Shown: one piece after another, positions 39,240 to 48,022 of the stretch
Layout: each line of letters begins with the position of its first letter
Position numbering within the stretch: position 1 is the first letter of the stretch
The notes under the pieces: generated by a model
Databases searched by the model: none
What the model was told of the DNA's origin: nothing
What the model saw: only the letters and a program-made list of their open reading frames with translations
Made by a program: the position numbers and the translations under genes
Assembly (NCBI GenBank): GCA_963082875.1
Contig: OY720097.1
Span: 14,330,501-14,394,500 of the forward strand
Direction of reading: 5' to 3'
Length of the DNA stretch: 64,000 bases
Source of the DNA: Corella eumyota
Lineage: Eukaryota > Chordata > Ascidiacea > Phlebobranchia > Corellidae

Positions 39240-41136
39240 ATGGCTTTAGCCAGAAAAGCAACAAAACATATTTTTTCAATTTATCTTAAGGATTCACACC
39301 TCAACCTTCAAAGGCATGTGCGTTGTGGCTATCGCCTAAAGCCCAAAGATGTTAACGATAAAGGTTTGACAATTGCTTAATTATTAAGTATATATAAACG
39401 TTCTTGTAATTGTTAAAAAGATTTTTGCACATTTTAAGATAAAGGTGTCAAAGAAAGCTTTGATGAAAAAGTGTCAGATGCAGTTTTGCATAAAGTAAGA
39501 TCACCATATCGAGGCTTGGAAAAATATGAAAATCCAGAGACCCCAAATCCCAATGAAAAATATTTCGACAGATTTGATTTACCTCGTTATGGCAGTTTAA
39601 ACAGGTAACTATACCCTTTTTACCATTTTATGGATGTTATGGTGTTAATTAAAATTTTATACACTTCTGACTTTTTTAAAGCTATATTGAAGAAGCCGAG
39701 CGACAAAGGCAGTTCCAGTTTTCCTCACCTACTCCCGAAACCATGGCCCAAATATGGAAGGACTATTTTAGTAAATATTCAGATTTTTTAACTCGACATT
39801 TTCTTTGAACGGGTTTTCTAACAACACTTTGTTTTACAGATAAACCAAAATTTGTCAACATTGGGTTTAGGCTCACCCACTCCCGAACCAGTCCAAATAA
39901 CAAAAAAAAGATAATAAAACAAATTAAAAACAACCCAGAAATGGAAAAGGCTACAAGAGAGCGAACATGTAAGGCAGTTTTTTATTAACTTGATTTTGGG
40001 AAACCTTGATAACCCCAAAATAATTTATTTAATCTAGTAACACTGGATGTCCAGGAGTTAACAGAGGAGTGGGAAAAAGGCTATGAGGGAATAAAGGATA
40101 TAAACAGTATTGCTCATTATTATGGAATTTTTGCTGATTTGTTTGAGCATGGACATTTTTACCCGTGTGTGCAAATGAATGTGGATTATATCACCGAAAC
40201 AAACACAATAAATCCTGTTTATTATGGAAATGAAGTTTCACCCGAAGAGGTATAATTTTTTTCAGATATTTATATTTAAATTTACTTATTTGAGATCTTT
40301 TACTAAAATTTTTTTTTCTATTTCGTCTTAAAGGCTACCAAACCTCCCGAAATTACCTTTAAAAGTGATGAAGACAAGTTATGGACATTGCTTCTTACAA
40401 ATCCAGATGGAAATTTAGAAAACAACGAAAAAGAATACATTCATTGGCTAATGTAATTACCAAAAATATATAAAATCAAATTCGCTTGCTACAGATAATA
40501 AAAACAATTCATTTCTAGTGGGAATATACCGGGAAATAAGATTTCGGCTGGCCAAACATTAATCGACTACTTGCCCCCAATTCCTGCAAAAGGAACGGGT
40601 TACCACAGAATGGTTTTTCTTTTATTTCAACAACAAGGTGAAGTCGATTATAGCGAAGAGCAAAGAGATTTACCTTGGTAAATTATTTTTATTGTATTTG
40701 AAGTTTGTATTATTTTTTAGCATACAGTTTTAGTTAGACATTAAAAAAAAATTATTTGTTATTAGTTTATCATTGCGGCAAAGGTATTTTTTAACGAAGG
40801 ACTTTTATCAAAAATATGAGTCCGCATTGGTTCCAGCTTCATTACGATTTTTTCAAACTAGATGGGACGCAAGTGTACAGGATACATACCACAAAACATT
40901 AGGTACAGTAATAAATTAAAAACAGTTTTTATGCTATGCTTAGTAATGTGTTTTTTATGTATCAGTTTTTATTATTACCTACAGATATGGTTCACCCTAT
41001 ATACGAATTCATACCCCAAGATATAGGCCGGATATTGGCCCCACTTAAAAAATTCCCACATAGAAAAACATTTGAATGGCTTCAGCGCTTTATGCCTAAA
41101 GAACCAATTTATCCTGGGGGTGGAAAGTTTGAATAA
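39240..41136 (+). CDS. MRPL38: Mitochondrial ribosomal protein L38 (mL38), nine exons
   Basis: This encodes a large-subunit mitoribosomal protein with a PEBP-like domain. Exons, joined by GT..AG introns in frame, are 39,240-39,363; 39,439-39,604; 39,682-39,770; 39,840-39,968; 40,038-40,249; 40,334-40,452; 40,519-40,677; 40,766-40,902; 40,985-41,136. The product is 428 residues, a little longer than human mL38 (380). The N-terminus is basic and acid-poor, as in mitochondrial targeting peptides. The PEBP-like core shows GNIPGNKISAGQ, YLPPIPAKGTGYHR and VFLLFQQ. The C-terminal FFQTRWD and FPHRKTFEWL stretches match human mL38. Introns are 63-97 bp. The weakest junction is intron 1, with donor GTTTGA. 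The gene converges on the PTRH2 pair. Confidence 0.92.
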
Positions 41137-41223
41137 CAAAGCTTTGTTTGCAAATAAGTTTGGATTTACACACATTTTAAAAAATGATCTGCTAACTGCT
41201 AAACTTTTAAAATTGATACGTAA

Positions 41224-41229
41224 AATAAA
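41224..41229 (+). terminator. Poly(A) signal of MRPL38
   Basis: AATAAA lies about 90 bp after the MRPL38 stop. The opposing AATAAA of the PTRH2 cluster (plus-strand TTTATT) is 25 bp further on at 41,254-41,259. Confidence 0.55.
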
Positions 41230-41253
41230 ATGTTCTACTTCAATTTTTTTAAA

Positions 41254-41259
41254 TTTATT
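41254..41259 (-). terminator. Poly(A) signal of the downstream PTRH2 gene
   Basis: TTTATT on the plus strand is AATAAA on the minus strand, about 110 bp beyond the stop at 41,369. No canonical signal is seen between the two PTRH2 genes, so this one may serve the second gene of an operon. Confidence 0.5.
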
Positions 41260-41368
41260 TTAAAAACAAAGCTCCAATTGCAACAATAAATATTAAGATT
41301 AACAAACTTTTAATGTTACACAGCAGAAAAAGATTACTGGGAACAGGTAAAAAATGATTAATTTTAAT

Positions 41369-41782
41369 CTAAAAGAGTTTTAAATGGCCAGTTATATTAT
41401 CAATATCTTCAGTTGAGGCTGGCCCAATACCAACAACAGTGTAAGTACCAGGGTCTAATTGTGTCCGACCTGCATCACATATTAATGATGCCGGCAGTTT
41501 ATTACTTTTTGCTTGTTTGTATATTTCTAATAAGGATTTTTCACTGTCACATTGTAAAACAATTTTTGCCTGTCCATTAAGTTTCCAAAGTTTTTTATTT
41601 ATTGCATTCCCCAATTCGAAACTAGCCACAGCTGCATGTGAACACTGGGCTCCCATTTTGCCTTTAGTCATCGATATATCCTGACGAACCACCAAGACCA
41701 TTTTGTAAGAAGAAAACCATTTCCTGCAGACTGGCTGATGTACAAATTGTTTTGAACAAAACAAACAACCTAAACCTAACAT
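41369..41782 (-). CDS. PTRH2: Peptidyl-tRNA hydrolase 2, downstream copy (137 aa)
   Basis: PTH2-family enzymes release peptides from prematurely dropped peptidyl-tRNAs; animal PTRH2 sits on the mitochondrial surface and is also called Bit1. This copy keeps the family core: [34 protein letters not shown] and the DAGRTQ..PGTYTVVGIGPA block, ending GHLKLF. I use the ATG at 41,782; a TTG two codons earlier is not a likely start. The N-terminus is short, with a cysteine-rich hydrophobic patch (LGLGCLFC) where the upstream copy has a full membrane anchor, so localisation may differ. Coding sequence starts 51 nt after the upstream stop. A pyrimidine-rich acceptor ending TTTTTAG (AG at 41,803-41,802) lies 19 nt before the ATG, the expected site for operon trans-splicing. 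Confidence 0.9.
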   Translation of the reverse strand: MLGLGCLFCSKQFVHQPVCRKWFSSYKMVLVVRQDISMTKGKMGAQCSHAAVASFELGNAINKKLWKLNGQAKIVLQCDSEKSLLEIYKQAKSNKLPASLICDAGRTQLDPGTYTVVGIGPASTEDIDNITGHLKLF

Positions 41783-41801
41783 AACCAAAATTAACAGAAC
41801 A

Positions 41802-41822
41802 CTAAAAATTAAAACAACTTAA
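41802..41822 (-). promoter_or_regulatory. Candidate trans-splice acceptor between the two PTRH2 genes
   Basis: On the minus strand the short spacer between the two coding regions carries a T-rich tract ending in AATTTTTAG. No upstream donor can be used without cutting into the first gene. In tunicates such sites receive a spliced leader and separate the cistrons of an operon. Confidence 0.5.
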
Positions 41823-41833
41823 CAGAAATATTA

Positions 41834-42367
41834 TTACAGTAGTTTAAGATGACCAGTCACTTTATCCACAATGTTTTGTGGACCTGGTCCCACACCAAGA
41901 ACTGTGCGCGACCCTGGACTAATTTGGGTTCGACCAGCATCCTGAATCATCGCGGTGGTCAAGTTTGCTGCTTTGGCTTCATGGTACAGTGCTAATAACT
42001 GTTCTTCATCTTGACACTTTAAAACAATTTTAGGTTGACCATTGTATTCCCAGATTTTTAACAAAGGTTTATTTTGTTCAAAAAGCTTTTTGTAGGCTCC
42101 AACTGCAGCATGTGAGCACTGTGCTCCGATTTTTCCTTTTCCCATTTTCAAATCCTGCCTAACAACAATCACCATTTTATATTCTTGTGAACTTTCTTCC
42201 CCATCTATTTCTTCTTCACTGGTTTCTTCCCCATCAGTATCTGTTATCGAAGCTTGGGCAACTGATTTTGGTTTTAAAAACCAACCCACTAAAATCCCAC
42301 AAGCCATGCTTGCAACTACACTTATCACAAGATTGGTATCTAACTTCGGTAATTCAACCTTTGCCAT
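41834..42367 (-). CDS. PTRH2: Peptidyl-tRNA hydrolase 2, upstream copy (177 aa)
   Basis: This is the more typical PTRH2, almost the length of the human protein (179). It has an N-terminal hydrophobic anchor (about residues 13-31, [18 protein letters not shown]), an acidic linker ([16 protein letters not shown]) and the PTH2 domain from about residue 63. The domain shows [24 protein letters not shown], the [21 protein letters not shown] block and GHLKLL. The coding region is a single exon. An acceptor ACCTTACAG ends 4 nt upstream of the ATG (AG at 42,373-42,372). The second copy follows on the same strand. The two domains are clearly homologous but well diverged, so the duplication is not recent. 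Confidence 0.95.
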   Translation of the reverse strand: MAKVELPKLDTNLVISVVASMACGILVGWFLKPKSVAQASITDTDGEETSEEEIDGEESSQEYKMVIVVRQDLKMGKGKIGAQCSHAAVGAYKKLFEQNKPLLKIWEYNGQPKIVLKCQDEEQLLALYHEAKAANLTTAMIQDAGRTQISPGSRTVLGVGPGPQNIVDKVTGHLKLL

Positions 42368-43304
42368 ATTCCTGTAAGGTACCTATTTAATGATTCTACA
42401 ATTAGAGAAAGAACAATAATGTTTATTACGTTGCCTTAGTGTTGTTACAAATAAACAGCAACAACTATATAAAACAAGTTAAAATCGAGATAACGTAAGT
42501 GCAAACTAAGTTTGTTAAATATGAAGTAATATATGTTAGGGGCATTTGTATTGCCCTAAATTGTTTTTAAATGATCAAATATAGAAAGTATACAACACAA
42601 CTAATGTGGCTGTTTCATCCAAGCAAAAATCAATTATGTTATAGTTAAATATATGTACAAAACCATATCAGACATGCTAAATATGTATTAATAAAATAAA
42701 ACAAGCAAATACATGTTTAGGTTACCAGTACATTTTAAAATACATGCAAATACCTTATAGAACTAAGTGAATTAAGAATCTTTTGTTTTAAAAACTATAA
42801 GTTTTTATAAAAATATGTACACAGCTTATATTACAATCAGTGGGTACAGAAAAAATTAAGTACATAGTACATACTGTGACAACAGATACTAATAACACTG
42901 ATTGAAGATTGTATTCACATACAAAAATAAAATTATTTCATATTGAAGCAAACAAACAAGAACTATGAACGAAATGAGAACATCATATCTTAGTAGGCTA
43001 TTTAATTTCAAATTGTATGCATTTTAGAAAAATCAAATGGGGGGGCAGTATAATTGCTAAAACTAGTGTATTTTGTTTATGAGGATAAAGAAATATACCC
43101 AAGAAAATTTCAGGTTAAACATATTATATCAATTACATATAAATTCTTAATGGTGATGTTTTTAGAGCATTGGCTAAAACAAGTTACACAAAGCATGGAG
43201 GTAAAATTTATGTTCTTGTTATTTAAAAACCTGAAAGTAATAGTTTAGCAAGTTTATAAAATATATAATTTATTGCAGATTAAATTAAATTTATCTTATT
43301 AAAT
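42368..43304. other. Non-coding stretch between PTRH2 and the BCL2-family gene
   Basis: It holds the PTRH2 promoter side and the 3' flank of the BCL2-family gene. A minus-strand AATAAA (43,274-43,269) lies about 30 bp after the BCL2-family stop. A G7 run lies near 43,039. I see no coding exon. Confidence 0.5.
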
Positions 43305-43949
43305 CTATTTTCTTGATAACATAATTGTACCGAGTCCTATGCAGGCAGCTATTACACCAACTCCTATTACTTTACTGGCAAAACCAGAATCAGTTTGGTC
43401 AATTTCTTCTTGTAGTTGCTTTTCATTCATATTGCTCCATTCGACAAGGTTCTCCCATCCACCTTGCGCCTCTATCCATTCTATTAGATTAGTGTTCATA
43501 AAATTACTGACCCAGTTAACAATCACATCTACTTGTCCTATCGCTTCAAGCTCAACTGCCCGAATGGATAAAATTCCAGCAAACACAAAAAGTGCCATAA
43601 CGTGACCCCATTTGAGATCATCAAAATGATTAGTTGCAAGTTGTTTTAAATGTGTTTGTGAGTTATTACCAAGATCATTGTTTTTAATCTCCTGTAAATG
43701 AAAAAGATCTTTGCAGATTCTGGTGAAAATGTGATCAATTTTCGAGGAGTCCATATTTATTGTTCTCATTTCATGTAGCAAATCGGGAAACACTTCAGAA
43801 TACCGTTTTTCACATCGGTTGGCCACTGAGCGAACTGCAATGTTAAGGGCAGTAGGTTGGGTATGAGGAAACTGGCTTAAATTATTGTTTGTTGATTGAA
43901 CTTTAAACAAGATATAATCCTCCACAACATGTCTGGTTTGTCGCATCAT
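43305..43949 (-). CDS. BCL2-family apoptosis regulator, divergent BH1 and BH3
   Basis: The 214-residue product has the multi-domain BCL2 layout. There is a BH4-like helix (about 6-17, RHVVEDYILFKV), a BH3-like helix (34-54, AVRSVANRCEKRY), a BH1 region (about 106-125, HFDDLKWGHVMALFVFAG), BH2 (157-171, EWIEAQGGWENLVEW) and a C-terminal membrane anchor (193-211) followed by SRK. Proteins of this family act on the outer mitochondrial and ER membranes in controlling cytochrome c release. Two signature positions differ from the consensus: BH1 NWGR is KWGH, and the BH3 GD pair is AN. The intact BH4 suggests an anti-apoptotic BCL2/BCL-XL type or BOK-like member, but function cannot be assigned. The coding region has no intron. 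Two ATGs stand in tandem; I take the first. Confidence 0.88.
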   Translation of the reverse strand: MMRQTRHVVEDYILFKVQSTNNNLSQFPHTQPTALNIAVRSVANRCEKRYSEVFPDLLHEMRTINMDSSKIDHIFTRICKDLFHLQEIKNNDLGNNSQTHLKQLATNHFDDLKWGHVMALFVFAGILSIRAVELEAIGQVDVIVNWVSNFMNTNLIEWIEAQGGWENLVEWSNMNEKQLQEEIDQTDSGFASKVIGVGVIAACIGLGTIMLSRK

Positions 43950-45107
43950 GATTAAAATTTAGGTTAACATTATGTTTAATTGCAATTACCACTTATTATT
44001 TTAGTATTATTCTATTGATAACACTAGGCCTAGAGCCCGTCACCTGTACAACAAAAGTTAAAAGTATATTTATTTAACTTAATTCAATTTACATAATATT
44101 ACAATAAGATGGTAGGCTACTCATTATAACCCAGCATGTTAACAACTATATTTATGTTCACATAAAGTATACATTTATTATGCAGTTGGACAATTAAATA
44201 CATTTCAGGTTGGCTTTAAACAGATCAAACCCTAAAATTTTAAAGTCTCTTACCTATGGTACCCAAACTTACTTACAAGCTGACAAATATAACATAAGTG
44301 TATAACATTGTCAAGTTTGTGCTATAAAATGGAATTTAGTTTTTTAAATAAAACTTACAAAGCTAAAATCATGTCTTCATGTCCCTAAAAATATACCCTC
44401 TCAGTTTGGCCTTTTGTACTTATTTGTAACATGCGGCAAATTTTACAAACAAACTAGTTCCCTTTTTCTGTTGTTAAATAAGTTCAGTAGTCAAAAAGTC
44501 GGCTAGTTCAGTAGTTCGCTTTTGTTTTGTACTGCCAGACTGCGGAAAAGTCGTTTACGTCATATCACAAAAAAAAAACAATTTATAAACCAGCACTAGC
44601 TGAGTAGCAGTGGTAATACACTTACCGCCCACGTTAAATATTATAAAACCCCAACTTTTTACTGTTTACCTTTACCAGCACATTTTTTTGTAACTTGTAT
44701 AGACTCGTTGTTCACACAATAGAGTTTTTAGCCACAAATTCGCCAGAGCGCACTTTCTCAATATTTCTGTCATGTTCTTCGGAATTCTAGAAATGTGATT
44801 TTATTTCGCAAGACCGAACAGAGAATTTAACTTTATTCGCCAATATGTACTTAAGAATACTTGACGTACCACAATTTTGTAGTTTCACAATAGAAACTAT
44901 TTCTTATTTATCTTAATGTTTTGCTAGTTTTTAAGCTTTTTGTTGCTAGGCACATACACCACCTTTATAAGTAATTGCCCTACTTCTACACCGACACGTG
45001 GCTTACAAAAAAACACAATTTAGTAACAACTTGCATGTTCAAAGGTATTGTGGTTTGTTGACAATTTGGTTAAAGTGAAAACAATATCGTATACTAAGAA
45101 AATTAAA
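43950..45107. promoter_or_regulatory. Divergent intergenic region, BCL2-family gene / ATOX1
   Basis: This 1.16-kb region separates two genes pointing away from each other. A possible 5' UTR donor (minus strand TACAG/GTGACG, near 44,041-44,046) would fit an untranslated exon of the BCL2-family gene. A CACGTG E-box lies at 44,995-45,000, close to ATOX1. No coding exon is seen. Confidence 0.4.
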
Positions 45108-45675
45108 ATGCAGGTTTGAAAATATTTGATGCATAATTAAATAACTTGAGCCATGTATTTAAAATTTATTTTTTAAATATTATTTAACATCTTAATAACT
45201 ACTAAACTTTTTTAAATATATCTTATTTTTGTTAACAGACTCATGAATTTCAAGTTGAGATGACTTGCAGTGGTTGTTCAGGAGCTGTTACAAGAATATT
45301 AAGTAAAAAATTGGGAGAAGGTCAGTTGTTTTTAAAATTCTTGCATTAAACTAACTTGAAAAAAATATGATTTAATAAAGTCAAAAAGTTATGTGAATTG
45401 TGACCATTCTATGCATTATTTTTGTTCAATTAGTAATAGTAAGTGGGCCTAACATTTTTTTTCGTAGTTTTATTGTAAATTTTTGGAATATTGTAAGTTT
45501 TTTTACATTTTGTTCCGTAGTTTTATTGTAACAATATCGTTTTACTTCAGGTACAAATTTTAATGTGGATTTAGATAATAAACTTGTTCAAATAACATCC
45601 ACTTTGTCAGTGGATGATCTAACAGAAATGTTAAAAAAAAGTGGAAAAGCAGTGACTTATGTTGGTGTAAAATAA
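45108..45675 (+). CDS. ATOX1: Copper chaperone ATOX1, three exons
   Basis: ATOX1 is a small cytosolic copper(I) carrier that hands copper to the P-type ATPases ATP7A/B in the secretory pathway. Exons are 45,108-45,113 (only Met-Gln), 45,239-45,320 and 45,551-45,675. They join in frame (phases 0 and 1) to a 70-residue HMA domain; human ATOX1 has 68. The metal site MTCSGC is at residues 10-15 and the conserved lysine of the SGKAV stretch is present near residue 60. The C-terminus YVGVK matches human YLGLE. The first coding exon of just two codons is unusual and hides the gene from simple ORF searches. The intron 1 donor is GTTTGA, as in MRPL38 intron 1. The gene is tail-to-tail with FRG1. Confidence 0.93.
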
Positions 45676-46081
45676 ATCCCCATGTTTTTGTTTTATTCCA
45701 ATATACATATATTCATTTTTAAGTATAGTTAGAAATGTTGTAAATCAAGATAAATTTTTAAACTGACCATTTTTTGTAAAGTTATTTATTTAATCAATTA
45801 GGCTTGTTAATTTTAAAACTATTATTTAAAAATATTTATTTAATTAGGATCTACTATTGCATACATTAATAACCTGTATTTTTATTATATTTTTTGCAGT
45901 ACATAATTTTTATTTTATTAACATTAAAAAAAAAAATTTTTTACTACTGCCTTAGACATCTTACAAACTAGAACCAAAAACTGTAACGCACTTCTCATTG
46001 TAGTATGCTCAATTTAACATGTAAATACATGAAAGCAATTAAGTCATGTAGCTCTTTTAACCACTTGTTCTTTTTTCTTGC
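45676..46081. other. Tail-to-tail spacer, ATOX1 / FRG1
   Basis: This is an AT-rich spacer of about 400 bp with long A and T runs. AATAAA overlaps the ATOX1 stop region (45,671-45,676). No exon is visible. Confidence 0.5.
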
Positions 46082-47791
46082 TTACATACAATATCTGTCA
46101 GATTTCATTTTTGCTCTCCTAAATTTTGACAAGTATATTAATAAAATATCAAAAGTTAAAAATAAAACCGTAATTATTTTTTTGGTAATATATAAAAATG
46201 GTACCTGTCCAATAATGCCCCATGTAAAGTCCCACTGTTTTTCGCATCATCTAGCTTAGATTGATCTTCAGTTGTCAACCGCAGTTTGTGGTCCTTATAA
46301 AATAGTTGTAATAATTATTAGTGAGTTTTAAGTTATAAAAAAAAACTAATTAAAATACCTGCCAACTTTGAAACTTTTTCACATAATTAACTTCACATTC
46401 TTTTAAGTTGGTTGCTGTTCTTTCCTCTTTCGGAATACTTTCATCTTCCTTTTCACTTTCCCTTTCGGCATTGGAGCGAATCTATAAACAACAAAATAAA
46501 AGAAATTATTTGTTTGGATTTATTTTAAGAAATAAATTTATTTTTTCTTACAAGGATTTTTAAAATAATCATTGGTTAAAAATTCCATTTTGCATAGACA
46601 GTACGAATTTTAAAATAATACAAAACTATGTTTGCATATACTGGTTGCTTTGCAATCACAATGTTATTATCATTTTATCAACTCAACGGTTTAATTGGGT
46701 TAGACAATTAATAAGAAGCTGCGTTTATACCTTAATAATTTCATCAGGTCCAGCACTTCTGCTTGTTGCTTCAATATCACCTTCTACACTACAAGTTACA
46801 AAACAGCCGTTGGGTGCCATTAATGCTACTTTTCCCTAAAATTAAAAAAAAACATTACTTGAAAATTCAATTGTGTATACTGTAATAATGGTACGTAAAA
46901 ATTTAAAGTAATATTCTGTACGTGAATAGAAGTACACGTTCAACAAATGAAAATAACTTTGATCATACCACATTAAAGTTTTATTTTACAAAACAAGACA
47001 TAATCAATATATCTAATTCTGTAAGGAAACGTGTATGCTAATATTTTACCTCTTGAAACACTGGCTCCCACTGTTCTTTTGCACTTATAGCATCACTTAT
47101 TCCCATTACTTTATTGTGACGATCAACACATAAATATTTTCCAAAGCCTGTCTTTAATGCAATTCTATTCAACATAATCAAAACTTAAGTAATAATTTTT
47201 TTTTAATTTTATTATTCCATAAAACACACCAATTTACTCACTTTGAATCAGAGATAACAACCCCGGTCAATTGTTCAGGTAAGTCGGGGCCTTCACCCTC
47301 TGGTCTTGGAGCACCAAGAGTAAAACCCCCATTATCCATTGCACATATATAAACATTTACCCCCATTTCAAGTGCGATTGTGCCTAAATGTTTGACCAAA
47401 ATCTTTTTTAAAAAACTGATATCGAAATATAAATATATATTTAACATGTAGGTAATACAACCAAAAAAAAAACATTACATAGAAAGAAAATTCGTGAAAT
47501 TTAAAATAAAAACTACCTTTAAATTCTTCAATTTTAGAGGCAAACCACCACCCTCCATGTGATTTCATATCTTTTTCAAATTCTTCCTTTTTCAACTTAC
47601 TTTCAACATCTTCAACTTTTCGCTTTTTATGTTTCTTGTTTTTCTTTGGCCTGCAAGAAATAATAAAATGTTATTAGCTCCATAAAGAGATAGATGCAGG
47701 TGTTTTGGGTGAAATGTATTTTACTTTACTTTTTTCGCTTTTCTCCTTTGAAAACTAACTTTGATGTTTTAACTTTTTGATAGTCACTCAT
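46082..47791 (-). CDS. FRG1: FRG1 homologue, eight exons
   Basis: FRG1 is a conserved nuclear and nucleolar, actin-bundling protein linked to spliceosomes; it adopts a fascin-like beta-trefoil. Minus-strand exons are 47,791-47,730; 47,650-47,517; 47,383-47,242; 47,164-47,050; 46,835-46,731; 46,481-46,359; 46,293-46,205; 46,118-46,082. All junctions are GT..AG and in frame. The product is 268 residues (human 258). Landmarks are the N-terminal DYQKVKTSKLVFKG, a lysine-rich stretch typical of nucleolar signals, the TIALEM..MDNGGFTLGAP block, a KTGFGKYL repeat, EQWEPVFQ, and the C-terminal NYVKKFQSWQ and SDRYC ending. A strong acceptor (TTTTGCTTTTTTAG, AG at 47,839-47,838) lies 46 nt before the ATG, and the BTB zinc-finger gene ends only 231 bp upstream on the same strand. 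Confidence 0.93.
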
Positions 47792-47837
47792 AATTTTCCC
47801 TAATAAGGGATTCTAATAGTTACCTAGGTTAGGTTAT

Positions 47838-47865
47838 CTAAAAAAGCAAAAAGAAAAAATACAAG
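47838..47865 (-). promoter_or_regulatory. Strong 3' splice acceptor upstream of FRG1
   Basis: A 20-plus-nt pyrimidine-rich tract ends in TTTTTTAG. The interval back to the BTB zinc-finger stop is under 190 bp and shows no clear donor. A spliced leader or a 5' UTR intron with a distant donor are the alternatives. Confidence 0.5.
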
Positions 47866-47991
47866 TTGAAAGAACAACTACAAAATAGAATGAATTAGTT
47901 GAAAATACAACAAACGTGTACCAAAATTATTCGGATCATTAAAACTTAAAAAAAATTAGCTAGAAACACAAGTTTGTGAAATTTCATGCTG

Positions 47992-48012
47992 TATATACCA
48001 TAATGGTATATA
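47992..48012. other. Near-perfect 21-nt palindrome after the BTB zinc-finger stop
   Basis: TATATACCAT and ATGGTATATA face each other around a single A, ten bases after the stop codon of the zinc-finger gene. In RNA it would form a short hairpin only if the centre opens, so it is more likely a DNA palindrome or chance in AT-rich sequence. Confidence 0.4.
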
Positions 48013-48022
48013 TTATGAATAT

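Noticed and set aside
43339-43605. 88-codon plus-strand frame opposite the BCL2-family gene
   Set aside because: Antisense shadow of a supported coding region; no domain.
46005-46259. 84-codon plus-strand frame between ATOX1 and FRG1
   Set aside because: Overlaps the last FRG1 exons on the other strand and the FRG1 intron; composition is intron-like.
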